Shown here: positions 1 through 7,548 of the stretch, one piece after another
Layout: each line of letters starts with the position of its first letter
How positions within the stretch are numbered: the first letter of the stretch is position 1
Origin: Ktedonobacterales bacterium
GTDB taxonomy: Bacteria; Chloroflexota; Ktedonobacteria; Ktedonobacterales; JADMIN01
Direction: 5' to 3'
Assembly: GCA_025450405.1 (NCBI GenBank)
Contig: JANWHL010000016.1
Location: 1 to 34,707 of the forward strand
Length of the DNA stretch: 34,707 nt
Notes under the pieces: model-generated
The model's database searches: none
What the model was told of the DNA's origin: nothing
What the model saw: only the letters and a program-made list of their open reading frames with translations
Program-made: the position numbers and the translations under genes

Positions 1-160
1 AGGCCGCGAGCGTGCGGTCCGAGAAGACCACACCCCAGCCGTAGGTCGCGTCAGCCGGGTTGCGCTCGACGATCGTGACCTCGTGGGTCGGATGGGCCTT
101 CTTGATCAGCAGGCCGCAGTAGAGACCAGCGGGTCCGCCGCCGAGGATTGCGATCTTCAC
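1..160 (-). CDS. Anthraniloyl-CoA / salicylyl-CoA-type flavin monooxygenase, N-terminal part (cut by window edge)
   Basis: Reading the minus strand from a GTG at 160 gives 53 residues that run off the window. They open with a beta strand and the FAD dinucleotide-binding motif GGGPAG, followed by VTIVERN, where the Glu ends the second strand as expected for FAD binding, and then GWGVVFSD. The last block is characteristic, from family knowledge, of the monooxygenase domain of 2-aminobenzoyl-CoA monooxygenase and salicylyl-CoA 5-hydroxylase, which act on aromatic CoA thioesters. A GAGGGAG ribosome site lies about 9 bases upstream. The GTG overlaps the TGA of the preceding oxidoreductase gene as GTGA, so the two are probably translationally coupled and act in one pathway. 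The fold is clear. The substrate is inferred from a short N-terminal piece, and another group A flavoprotein hydroxylase remains possible. Confidence 0.72.
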   Translation of the reverse strand, partial: MKIAILGGGPAGLYCGLLIKKAHPTHEVTIVERNPADATYGWGVVFSDRTLAA

Positions 161-1053
161 GTCGCCGGCTCCCTCGTGGTAGTGGGGGCCGCGCGTGGCT
201 CGCCCATGGGTTCGAGGATCTCCGCGAGCCGATCGATCTGGTCGAGGCCACCGACCGCAGGGAGCAGGACCAACTCGTCGCAGCCCGCCTCGGCATAGCC
301 CTGGAGGAACTGGGCGATGGCCTGGGGACTGGTGAGGAGGCCCGCGGCGACTTTCTCGGCAAAGGGGCCGGTGAAGGCGTAGTAGTGGCGCAAGTAGTCG
401 GCGGCCGCGGTGAGCGTGGCCGCGTCGCCAAGGGCGAAGTAGCCCTGGGCCCAGAGCAGCGGACGACCAGGCCGGCACAGGTCGCTCCAGGCGGCACGGG
501 CTTTGTCGGCGGCACGTGCGAACGCCCTGGGCGGGCCACCACCATGGACATAGCCATCGGCGTAGCGGGCGACGCGGGTGAACGCCTGATCGCTCTGGCC
601 GCCTACGAGCAGCTCGGGGCCGCGGCGGCGCGCGCCGGTGGGACCGAAGGACCCACTTTCCCAGTGCTGGCGCAGGGCGGCCAGTTGATCCGTAAAGCGC
701 CGGCCACGCGTCCGATGGTCCACGCCCGCGGCGGCATAGTCTTCGTGCCGCGCGCCCACACCCAACCCGAGGACCAACCGCCCGCCGGACAGGGAGTCGA
801 TGGAGGCCGCAGTTTTGGCGAGGATTGCGGTGTTGCGCAGCGGTGCCACGGCCACCATGGTTACGAGGCGCACGCGTTCGGTGACGGCGGCGGCAGCGGC
901 GACCGCCACCAACGCATCGAAACCGTCGTAGACCAGCCGATCCAGGACGCCAAGACTGGTGAAGGGGCCGGCCTCGGCGCGCCGTGCCCACTCCACCACC
1001 GCCCGACCGTCCATTCCCGGTACGGTGGTCGGCAGCCCGATACCCACCCGCAT
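157..1053 (-). CDS. LLM-class (luciferase-like, probably F420-dependent) oxidoreductase
   Basis: This 298-residue protein starts MRVGIGLPTT and has the TIM-barrel pattern of luciferase-like monooxygenases: an early GIGLPT strand, ERVRLVTMVAVAPLRN, the SIDSLSGGRLVLGLGVG block that lines the cofactor pocket, and a PELLVGG strand. Members use reduced F420 or FMN to reduce or oxygenate small molecules. The ATG at 1053 is chosen because GGGAGG sits 5 bases before it and the family N-terminus begins there; the open frame continues upstream to 1167 without family similarity. It ends in a GTGA overlap with the flavin monooxygenase gene at 160, so the two form an operon, perhaps for aromatic or CoA-thioester catabolism. 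Cofactor choice (F420 or FMN) cannot be read from the sequence. Confidence 0.85.
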   Translation of the reverse strand: MRVGIGLPTTVPGMDGRAVVEWARRAEAGPFTSLGVLDRLVYDGFDALVAVAAAAAVTERVRLVTMVAVAPLRNTAILAKTAASIDSLSGGRLVLGLGVGARHEDYAAAGVDHRTRGRRFTDQLAALRQHWESGSFGPTGARRRGPELLVGGQSDQAFTRVARYADGYVHGGGPPRAFARAADKARAAWSDLCRPGRPLLWAQGYFALGDAATLTAAADYLRHYYAFTGPFAEKVAAGLLTSPQAIAQFLQGYAEAGCDELVLLPAVGGLDQIDRLAEILEPMGEPRAAPTTTREPAT

Positions 1054-1074
1054 GGCGACCTCCCTTCCTCGGGC

Positions 1075-1088
1075 GCATGATATCATGC
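1075..1088. promoter_or_regulatory. Perfect 14-bp palindrome in divergent promoter region
   Basis: GCATGATATCATGC is fully self-complementary and lies in the 76-bp gap between the divergent oxidoreductase (start 1053) and cupin (start 1130) genes. It contains TATCAT on both strands, which could serve as a -10 element for each direction, so a dimeric regulator bound here could control both genes. Operator function is inferred from symmetry and position only. Confidence 0.5.
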
Positions 1089-1129
1089 TGGGCAGCTCCC
1101 AGGCTGGTGGCGCAAAAAGGAGGCGGACG

Positions 1130-1549
1130 ATGCGCGTACGACGCTTCTCGGCGGATCGCGGGTCCAAGGTGCCAGGTGGCCATCCGGGTCTGTTCGCCGT
1201 GCCCGTGCTCTGGGACCAGGCGCTCGCGCGGGGGCAGGACTCGGATGACCTAGCGCGCCGCCTGAACGGGGCGCCGCTGCTGGTGGACGCGCCAGTTGCG
1301 GTTGCCGCGCTCTACTTTGATCCGAATGCGCGGATGGACGAGCATGATGCCGACCACCCGATCCTTTTGCTGGTGACGAGCGGACAGGGATTCGTGCGGC
1401 TTGGCGGAGCCGCGGGTGAAACGCGCGCGATCGGCGCGGGCGACGCGGTGTTGTGGCCGGCGGGCATCCTCCATACGGTGTGGACTGAAGACCAGCCACT
1501 GGCGGGCATCGCGGTCGAATGCCCACGGGAGCGTGGGGCGGCCGACTAA
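1130..1549 (+). CDS. Small cupin-domain protein
   Basis: The 139-residue product has one cupin fold. The metal-binding motif 1 region reads ARMDEHDADHPILLLVTSGQGFVRLGG in two parts (DEHDADH, then the VTSGQGFV hairpin). Motif 2 reads GDAVLWPAGILHTVW, with the conserved P and H. Such proteins bind a divalent metal or a small ligand and act as dioxygenases, isomerases or ligand sensors. The ATG at 1130 has an excellent AAGGAGG site at 1117-1123; the longer open frame upstream overlaps the divergent gene and is not family-like. It is divergent from the LLM oxidoreductase and may share control through the palindrome at 1075-1088. The substrate is unknown. Confidence 0.8.
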   Translation: MRVRRFSADRGSKVPGGHPGLFAVPVLWDQALARGQDSDDLARRLNGAPLLVDAPVAVAALYFDPNARMDEHDADHPILLLVTSGQGFVRLGGAAGETRAIGAGDAVLWPAGILHTVWTEDQPLAGIAVECPRERGAAD

Positions 1550-1917
1550 TTCCAAATCGCGTTGTGTCGACGCGGTTGACTGGCGGCTGAAGACGCGTCG
1601 GGCGTCCACCGGACGCCCCTACCAAGCCTCCAGCTACGAAGGCCACCGGCGTGGCCTAGGAGGCGATGGTGGGGCAGCGCACCGGCGTGGCCTGGGCGGA
1701 GAGACGGTATGAAACGCGACACGACGGAAGGTTTCCACGCTGGTGACGCCGGGCGGGCACCGGACGGGCGGTATAATGTTGGGGACGCCGGGCGTCCACC
1801 GGACACCACTGCGGCATTGGGGACGCTGGGCGTCCACGGGACCGGGCGACGGGTGTCCCGCTGAGGCCGTCCACCGAACGGCCCAACGATAGAGACGCTG
1901 GGTGTGCATACGCCCCC
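1550..1917. repeat. Repeat-rich non-coding leader region upstream of the Mo/W transporter
   Basis: About 370 bases hold no convincing gene. At 1600-1618 there is a perfect hairpin, GGGCGTCC-ACC-GGACGCCC, followed by CCTACC; a near-identical copy is at 30377-30395. The motif CACCGGCGTGGCCT occurs twice near 1645-1690. From about 1745 a degenerate unit of roughly 38 bases (GACGCCGGGCGTCCACCGGA-like) recurs at 1745, 1784 and 1822, with weaker copies near 1864 and 1894. A TATAAT box at 1772-1777 sits inside this array without an obvious -35. The region may be an array of REP-like elements or a structured leader. Confidence 0.6.
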
Positions 1918-1975
1918 TTGCCGCCAGTGGACTTCCACGGTATACTCATCGCGTGAATACTCAATGAGTGAGTAT
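1918..1975 (+). promoter_or_regulatory. Promoter and operator-like repeats of the molybdate/tungstate operon
   Basis: TTGCCG at 1918-1923 and TATACT at 1941-1946 are separated by exactly 17 bases, a good sigma-70-type promoter. ATACTCA occurs at 1942-1948 and 1957-1963, and its inverse TGAGTAT at 1969-1975, so an inverted repeat with a 5-base centre lies over the likely transcription start. This is a plausible operator. It does not resemble a ModE box as I know it; the PadR regulator encoded in the operon is a candidate ligand. Confidence 0.6.
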
Positions 1976-3044
1976 CCTCGCGCGGCGACGTTCGCCGGGC
2001 GAGCGTTGGCGCGAATGGGGGATAGGCTTGTCGCAGCCGGCACGACATCGGTGGATCGTTGGTGGGAAGGGCCCGGGAAGCGCGCTGCTGTCGTGCGCGC
2101 TGTTGGCCGGCGTGTGCGTGCTCGCGGCTTGCGGCTCCGCGCCGGCGACCGTCCCGAAAAACACCGTCAACATCGCGTATGCGGGTTCGCTGGTCAATCT
2201 CATGGAGCACCACCTCGTCCCTGGCTTCGAGCATGCCACAGGCTACCCCGCGCAGGGGAAGGGCGCGGGTTCCACGGCGCTCGCCAATCAGATCAAGAGC
2301 AAGCTGATTCAACCCGACGTGTTCATCAGTGCGTCAACTGGGGCGTACAAAACGTTGCAGGGCGACGCGAATGGCAACCTCGTTACCTGGTATATGAGCT
2401 TCGCGGCGACTTCGATGGTCATTGGCTACAGCCCGAAAAGCCAGTACGCCAGCCAGTTCCAGGCGGCAGCCAATGGGGGCACGCCGTGGTACCAGGTGCT
2501 AGAAACGCCGGGTCTGCGCCTGGGTCGGACCGATCCGGCCCTCGACCCCAAGGGCGTGAACACGCTGTACACGGTCCAGCTTGCCGCCATCTACTACCAG
2601 CAGACTGGCCTCGCCCAAGGCGTCCTGGGGGCGAACAACAATCCCGCGCAGATCTTCCCGGAGGAGGATTTGGTCGCGCGTCTCGGTTCGGGCCAGTTGG
2701 ACGCGGGCTTCTTCTACCTCAATGAGGTGAAGGATGCCGGACTGCCGTACATCGCGCTTCCCGCCCAGATCAACCTGGGAGATCCCACCGAGGCGACTTA
2801 TTATGCGCAGGCGAGCTACACACCCGCCGGGGGCACGAAACAGACCGGCAAGCCGATCCTGTACAGCGTGACCATCCTCTCGATGGCCAAGAACGCGGTG
2901 GGCGGTGACGCCTTCGTGAAGTATCTGCTCGGCAGCGCTGGTCAGGGGCTGCTGACCGCGGACGGCATTCGCCCAATCGCCATCGCGTTCAGCGGGGACG
3001 CCTCCAAAGTGCCCGCCGATCTGGCACAATACACTCACAGCTAG
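1968..3044 (+). CDS. modA: Molybdate/tungstate ABC transporter substrate-binding lipoprotein (WtpA/ModA-like)
   Basis: The product has a hydrophobic segment ending in the lipobox LAAC, so it is an exported lipoprotein anchored at the membrane face. The mature part starts VNIAYAGSL. It contains GAGSTALANQI, QPDVFISAS, SMVIGYSPKS, WYQVLETPGLRLGRTDPALDP and LYTVQLAAIYY, the layout of WtpA-type oxyanion-binding proteins (molybdate or tungstate; sulfate is less likely). The GTG at 1968 makes about a 35-residue positive region before the hydrophobic core, which is long, and the inverted repeat overlaps it. An in-frame TTG at 2028 preceded by GGGGGAT would give a more typical signal peptide. The permease gene follows after 20 bases. 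The oxyanion preferred cannot be read from sequence. Confidence 0.82.
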   Translation: MSILARRRSPGERWREWGIGLSQPARHRWIVGGKGPGSALLSCALLAGVCVLAACGSAPATVPKNTVNIAYAGSLVNLMEHHLVPGFEHATGYPAQGKGAGSTALANQIKSKLIQPDVFISASTGAYKTLQGDANGNLVTWYMSFAATSMVIGYSPKSQYASQFQAAANGGTPWYQVLETPGLRLGRTDPALDPKGVNTLYTVQLAAIYYQQTGLAQGVLGANNNPAQIFPEEDLVARLGSGQLDAGFFYLNEVKDAGLPYIALPAQINLGDPTEATYYAQASYTPAGGTKQTGKPILYSVTILSMAKNAVGGDAFVKYLLGSAGQGLLTADGIRPIAIAFSGDASKVPADLAQYTHS

Positions 3045-3064
3045 CGGTTGAAGGGAGCCGATGA

Positions 3065-3895
3065 GTGGCGGAGCGCGCGTCCACCCTCGTGATTGAGCCA
3101 AAAGGCGGGCCCGATCGCGGGACCGTTGTGCTCTGGCTGTTGGGCGCGGCGGCGTTCGCATACCTCGCGCTTCCGCTCGCCAACTTGCTCATCGTGGAGC
3201 CATGGGGGGCGGTGCCGGCGGCCCTCGCGGATCCCCTCGCCGTCGACGCGCTGGTGACGTCGCTGGTGAGCGCCTCGATCACGACCGTCTGCGTTGCCGC
3301 CTTGGGCATTCCCCTCGCATACGTCCTGGCGCACTGGCGTTTCCCACTCCACGCCATAGTGACGCTGCTCGTGTATGTGCCGCTCGTCTTTCCCGCGGTC
3401 GTCAGCGGCATCGTCCAGTTGCTCGTGTACGGGCCGTATGGCCCCATCGGCGCGTTTTGGGCCATGCACGGGTTGGAGCTCGATAGCTCGCTCGCCGGCA
3501 CGGTGCTGGCCCAGACGTTTGTCGCGGCGCCGTTTGCCATTGTGGCGAGCCGCGCCGCGTTCGAGGCGGTGGATCCGGCGACCGAACGGGTGGCGATGAC
3601 CCTGGGCGCGACACGCTGGCGCGTGTTCTGGAGCGTCAGCCTGCCCCAGGCGGGTGGCGGTGTCGTGGCCGGACTGATCCTCACCTGGTTGCGGGCAATG
3701 GGCGAGTTTGGGGCGACCGCCGTGATGGCCTACCATCCTTACACGCTGCCGGTCTATACGTATGTACAGCTGACCGGCCTGGGCCTGCCGGCGGCGCTGC
3801 CGCTGGCGCTGCTGGCGCTGGCGGCGAGCGTGTTGGCCATCACCGCGGCGCTGGCGGTGACCGCGCGAGGCCGGCTGTTCGGAACGCGGACGTGA
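3065..3895 (+). CDS. modB: Molybdate/tungstate ABC transporter permease (ModB/WtpB-like)
   Basis: This 276-residue inner-membrane protein has about six hydrophobic helices and the BPD-transport EAA loop, seen as LGATRWRVFWSVSLPQA near residues 180-196, which docks on the ATPase. The stretch VYVPLVFPAVVSGIVQLL and the late MGEFGATAVMAY block are typical of ModB/CysT-like permeases. The GTG at 3065 is preferred because AAGGGAG ends 7 bases upstream; an ATG at 3061 is in another frame. It lies 20 bases after the binding-protein gene and is followed by the ATPase gene after a 170-base gap that contains a dispersed repeat. Confidence 0.85.
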   Translation: MAERASTLVIEPKGGPDRGTVVLWLLGAAAFAYLALPLANLLIVEPWGAVPAALADPLAVDALVTSLVSASITTVCVAALGIPLAYVLAHWRFPLHAIVTLLVYVPLVFPAVVSGIVQLLVYGPYGPIGAFWAMHGLELDSSLAGTVLAQTFVAAPFAIVASRAAFEAVDPATERVAMTLGATRWRVFWSVSLPQAGGGVVAGLILTWLRAMGEFGATAVMAYHPYTLPVYTYVQLTGLGLPAALPLALLALAASVLAITAALAVTARGRLFGTRT

Positions 3896-3917
3896 CGCCG
3901 GACGAATGAGACCAAAT

Positions 3918-3998
3918 CGTGATGATCAGTGGTGGTGGCCCTAGCGGTTGAAAGCGCTGCTGGACGGCCTTCGGCCACGAAGTCCCCCTGCGGGGACT
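3918..3998. repeat. Dispersed repeat element with hairpins inside the Mo/W operon
   Basis: CGTGATGATC-type sequence runs into GGTGGCCC..GTTGAAA at 3918-3953, a pattern repeated at 8842-8878. It continues as GGCC-TTC-GGCC and then a perfect 7-bp hairpin, AGTCCCC-CTGC-GGGGACT, at 3981-3998. There is no U-tract after the hairpin. Its place between modB and modC could tune expression of the downstream genes, but it looks like a genome-dispersed REP-like unit. Confidence 0.6.
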
Positions 3999-4065
3999 AT
4001 CCAGAATTGGTATGACATGTGGGCGGGAAACGGCGCCATCAGGAAGCAAGCGTCTGAAGGTAACC

Positions 4066-5319
4066 ATGAGCCAGGGTCTGCGAGTGGATATCGAGGTCAA
4101 GTTGCCCGCATTCGGGCTGCGGGCCGCGTTCGACGTGCCGCCAGGGCTGACCGTCCTCTTCGGCCCATCGGGCGCGGGCAAGAGCCTGACCCTGCAGGCG
4201 ATCGCGGGTCTCGTCGCGCCGGAGCGCGGGCGCATCGTCCTGGGTGGCCAGACGGTGCTCGACACGGCGCAGCGGTTGGCGCTGCCGCCGCGCGGCCGGC
4301 GGATCGGGTACGTCCCGCAGCAGTACGCGCTCTTCCCGCACCTCTCGGTCGCCCAGAACGTGGCCTACGCTCTGCCGCGGCGGTTTCCGCCGTGGGACCG
4401 CGTGGCGGCCGAGCGCCGCGCGCGGCGTGTCGCGGAGCTGCTGGCGCTGGTTCGCTTGCCGGGGTTCGAAGACCGCCGGCCGCGCGAGCTCTCGGGCGGG
4501 CAGGCGCAGCGTGTGGCCCTCGCGCGGGCGCTCGCCGCCCAGCCGCGGGCGCTGCTGCTGGACGAGCCGCTGGGGGCGCTGGACGCGCCGACCCGCGCCG
4601 CCGTGCGCGACGACTTGCGTGCGGTGGTGGTGGAGAGCGGCGTGCCGGCGATCGTGGTGACGCACGATCTGGCCGAGGCGCGGGCCCTGGGCGACCGGCT
4701 GGTGGTGCTTACGAATGGGACCGTGGCGGCAGCCGGCCCGATCGCCGACGTGCTGGCGTCGCCGACAACGGACGAGGCGGCGCTGCTGCTGGGGTGGCGT
4801 AACGTGCTGGCGGTGGCGGAGGTGGCCAGGGACGGCGCGCGCGCGGAAGTGACGGTCGCGGGTGGCCAACGCGTGCTGGCGGAGGCGGGGGATATTGGGC
4901 GCGCCGCGTCCGGGGCACGGCCGGGGCGGGCGCTGGCGTTGCACGCCGATCGGCTGGAACTGCGCAGAGACGAGCTGGTTGGTGGACATGAAGAGACGAC
5001 CGCGGAGGCGTCATCGGGCGCGATTCAAGGTCGGCGTGGCGACCCGGAGGCGGGACGGACCGTCCGCGGCGCTGTGGTGGGGGTGGAAGACGCGGGGGCG
5101 TTCTACGTCGTCCGTGTGGCGTTGATCGCTGGAGCGGCTGGCGGGAATCCGGGGGCGGAGCTCGTGGCGACGTGCTCGCCGCGCGAATGGGCGCTGCTTG
5201 GCGCGACGGTGGGCGAGCGTGTTGTGGCCCACGTACCGGCTGGCGCCGCGCGGCTCGTCCGTCGCCACATGGCGGACGCGAGCGGCGTACGGGGGGAGGC
5301 CGGAGATGGAGAACGGTGA
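4066..5319 (+). CDS. modC: Molybdate/tungstate ABC transporter ATP-binding protein (ModC-like)
   Basis: The 417-residue product powers oxyanion import. It shows Walker A GPSGAGKS at residues 33-40, the Q-loop PQQYALFP at about 84-91, the ABC signature LSGGQ at 142-146, Walker B ALLLDEP at 162-168 and the switch His in VVTHD at 200. After the ATPase domain comes a long C-terminal region with two TOBE/Mop-like stretches (near GWRNVLAVAEV and from TVRGAVVGVED onward), which in ModC bind molybdate. The ATG at 4066 follows GAAGG by 5 bases and places the first beta strand correctly; the frame opens at 4012 without a ribosome site. The end overlaps the PadR gene by 14 bases. Confidence 0.87.
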   Translation: MSQGLRVDIEVKLPAFGLRAAFDVPPGLTVLFGPSGAGKSLTLQAIAGLVAPERGRIVLGGQTVLDTAQRLALPPRGRRIGYVPQQYALFPHLSVAQNVAYALPRRFPPWDRVAAERRARRVAELLALVRLPGFEDRRPRELSGGQAQRVALARALAAQPRALLLDEPLGALDAPTRAAVRDDLRAVVVESGVPAIVVTHDLAEARALGDRLVVLTNGTVAAAGPIADVLASPTTDEAALLLGWRNVLAVAEVARDGARAEVTVAGGQRVLAEAGDIGRAASGARPGRALALHADRLELRRDELVGGHEETTAEASSGAIQGRRGDPEAGRTVRGAVVGVEDAGAFYVVRVALIAGAAGGNPGAELVATCSPREWALLGATVGERVVAHVPAGAARLVRRHMADASGVRGEAGDGER

Positions 5320-5956
5320 AGAAGGTCCTGGCGACGTCCGTGGCGGCGCGGACCAGGCACTGGCCATGGCGGGAGCGCGACCACAGCGTGGTGCGCCGCG
5401 GCACGAGGTTGCCGAGTACGCGCTGATGGGACTGCTGCGCGACGGGCCAGCCCATGGCTACCGCCTGGCGGCGGCATTTGAGCCAGTCGGGCGGTTGGGT
5501 CAGATCCTCCGCCTCAAGATGAGCCTGATGTACGCGTATCTGCACAAATTGGAGCGCCAGGGCTGGGTGACGGCACGGACGGAAGCGGGCGAAGGTGGGC
5601 GACAGCGCCGCGAATTCGCGATCACGCCCGCTGGGGAGACGGCGTTCGACCGCTGGGTGGCGGAGCCGGTTGGCGCCACGCGCGAGGTGCGACTGGACTT
5701 TATGGTCAAGCTCGCGTTCGCCAGCGAGCGTGATCAGCGGATAGCGGTGGCGCTGGTGGGGCGCCAGACGCAGGCCGCCTCGGACCGGCTGGAGCGGTTA
5801 CGCGCTCAATTGGCACGCCTGCCAGCGAGCGAACGCGATGGCGTGGTCGGGCTGGTGCTGGGCCACCGCGCGCGCCAGACGGAGGCGACGCTCATCTGGC
5901 TGGCTGAGGTGCGTGAGCGGCTCGGGGCAAGCCCGGGCGCGAAGAGTGCGGAATGA
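5306..5956 (+). CDS. PadR-family transcriptional regulator
   Basis: This 216-residue protein has the PadR winged helix: EYALMGLLRDGPAHGYRLAAAF, then LKMSLMYAYLHKLERQGWV as the recognition part, and the wing ending RREFAITPAGETAFDRW. The C-terminal half, rich in Arg, Leu and Glu, is the dimerising helical domain. The ATG at 5306 has GGGGGGAGG just before it and overlaps the end of the transporter ATPase gene by 14 bases, so it is co-translated with the transporter. The gene order suggests it senses oxyanion or cofactor status and controls the operon, possibly through the inverted repeat at 1957-1975. That link is inference. Molybdate operons are more often controlled by ModE, so this pairing is unusual. 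Confidence 0.85.
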   Translation: MENGEEGPGDVRGGADQALAMAGARPQRGAPRHEVAEYALMGLLRDGPAHGYRLAAAFEPVGRLGQILRLKMSLMYAYLHKLERQGWVTARTEAGEGGRQRREFAITPAGETAFDRWVAEPVGATREVRLDFMVKLAFASERDQRIAVALVGRQTQAASDRLERLRAQLARLPASERDGVVGLVLGHRARQTEATLIWLAEVRERLGASPGAKSAE

Positions 5957-6109
5957 GACGGTCGGTGGAGTCGTCCACGGGGGTAGAGTGGCCAACTCCA
6001 GGCCCGTGCGCACCGCGCGGCTGGCGGTGTAGCTTATCTCGGTGCGATGTGGGGGCGAGATGAGGGGGCGAGCTCGGCTTCGGCGTCCAGTAGTCACGTC
6101 GATCACGTT

Positions 6110-7444
6110 CTAGACGAGTCCCGGAATCCGCCCGCCGAAGGTCGAGTACAGCAAGAGCACGTTCAGCCCCACGATGACCGCTCCGCAGGCGGCGGCGAGC
6201 ACGGTCGTGATGCGGCGGTTGACGAGCGCGCCCATGACGTCGCGGCGACGGGTGAAGAACACCAGGGTGATGACCGGCAGCGGCAGGACGAAACTGAGGA
6301 CCACCTGGCTGATGACCAGCGTGCGCGTGGGGTCGAGCCCGATCAGAATGACGATGATGGCGGGCAACATGGTGACGAGCCGGCGCACCCAGATCGGGAT
6401 CGTGAACCCGACGAATCCCTGCATGATCACCTGGCCGGCCATGGTGCCCACTGACGAGCTGGAGAGGCCCGAGGCCAGGAGCGAGACCGCGAAGACGATA
6501 CCGGCCGCGCTCCCCAGCAGAGGGGTCAGGGTCCGGTAGGCGCTCGAGATGTCGGCGATGTTGGCCAGCCCGCGGGCGTGGAAGGTGGCGGCGGCCATGT
6601 AGAGCATCGCCATATTCACCAGGCCGGCCAAGCCCATCGCGATGATGACGTCGGGGATGGTGAAGTGGAAGATGCGCCGTGCCTCGGCCTCCGTGCGCGG
6701 GACGATGCGGCGTGTCGTCAGCGCGGAGTGCAGGTAGATGACGTGCGGCATCACCGTCGCGCCGATGATCCCGACCGAGAACAAGACACTCTCGCGTCCG
6801 CCCTCCCAGGGCAGCACGCTGTGCAACGCGACCAACCCCCAATCGGGCCGCGAGAGGAAGGTCTCGACCACATAGCAGACGGCGATGACGCCCACCAACG
6901 CCGTGATCACCGCCTCCAGGGGCCGCACACCGCGCGTCTCCAGCAGCAGTATGAGGTAGGTCGCCACCCCGGTGAGCAGCGCGGCGAAAATGAGCGGGAT
7001 GTGAAAGAGCAAGTTGAGGCCAAGGCTGGCACCCAGAAATTCGGCGAGGTCGGTGGCCATCGCCGCGACCTCGGACGCGATCCACATCGCGTAGACGACG
7101 GCGGGGCGGAACTCTTCGCGACACAGCTCGGCGAGGTTCTGTCCGGTGGCGAGGCCCAACTTCGCGGACATTGTTTGGAGCAGCATGGCCATGAGGTTGG
7201 CGACCACAATGACCCAGAGCAGGTTGTAGCCAAAGGCGCTGCCACCCTGGATGTTGGTGGCGAAATTGCCGGGGTCGATATAGGCCACACAGGCGATGAA
7301 CGCGGGACCGATGAACGGCAGGATCGCGCGCACTCCACGCTGACGGCCGTCCAGCGCGGCATGCGCGGCCGCGGTGAGGCCCGTCTCAATTGGATGTACG
7401 GCGATTATCTCGCCGCTGGCCTGTTCTGGTGGATACGCCCTCAT
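6110..7444 (-). CDS. mntH: NRAMP-family Mn(II)/Fe(II) transporter MntH
   Basis: The 444-residue protein is a proton-coupled divalent metal importer with about eleven membrane helices. The first helix carries AYIDPGNFATN, the NRAMP metal-binding DPGN motif, and the sixth carries GATVMPHVIYLHS, the conserved MPH motif. SSSVGTMAGQVIMQGF matches the family's later conserved loop. The ATG at 7444 is preferred because GAGGA lies 7 bases before it; GTG at 7483 and ATG at 7480 extend the frame but lack a clear site. It lies downstream of the DtxR/MntR-type regulator on the same strand and is convergent with the PadR gene. It is probably repressed when manganese is plentiful. Confidence 0.93.
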   Translation of the reverse strand: MRAYPPEQASGEIIAVHPIETGLTAAAHAALDGRQRGVRAILPFIGPAFIACVAYIDPGNFATNIQGGSAFGYNLLWVIVVANLMAMLLQTMSAKLGLATGQNLAELCREEFRPAVVYAMWIASEVAAMATDLAEFLGASLGLNLLFHIPLIFAALLTGVATYLILLLETRGVRPLEAVITALVGVIAVCYVVETFLSRPDWGLVALHSVLPWEGGRESVLFSVGIIGATVMPHVIYLHSALTTRRIVPRTEAEARRIFHFTIPDVIIAMGLAGLVNMAMLYMAAATFHARGLANIADISSAYRTLTPLLGSAAGIVFAVSLLASGLSSSSVGTMAGQVIMQGFVGFTIPIWVRRLVTMLPAIIVILIGLDPTRTLVISQVVLSFVLPLPVITLVFFTRRRDVMGALVNRRITTVLAAACGAVIVGLNVLLLYSTFGGRIPGLV

Positions 7445-7548
7445 CGTGCCGTCCTCGTCGTTACCCGCCCGTGCGCACATCACCCGGGCTCACAAGCGCT
7501 CGCGCCAGTTGCGCATTCTGGCGGCTGATCGCGGTGGGCATGGGTGCG

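Noticed and set aside
1745..1917. CRISPR-like array
   Set aside because: The units are degenerate, the intervals are short and similar to each other, and no cas gene is present; they look like REP-type hairpins.
3981..3998. Rho-independent terminator between modB and modC
   Set aside because: The hairpin lacks a U-tract and lies within a dispersed repeat in the middle of an operon.
5892..7124. 410-residue minus-strand open frame
   Set aside because: It lies in another frame of mntH, rich in Arg, His and Gly, with no domain.
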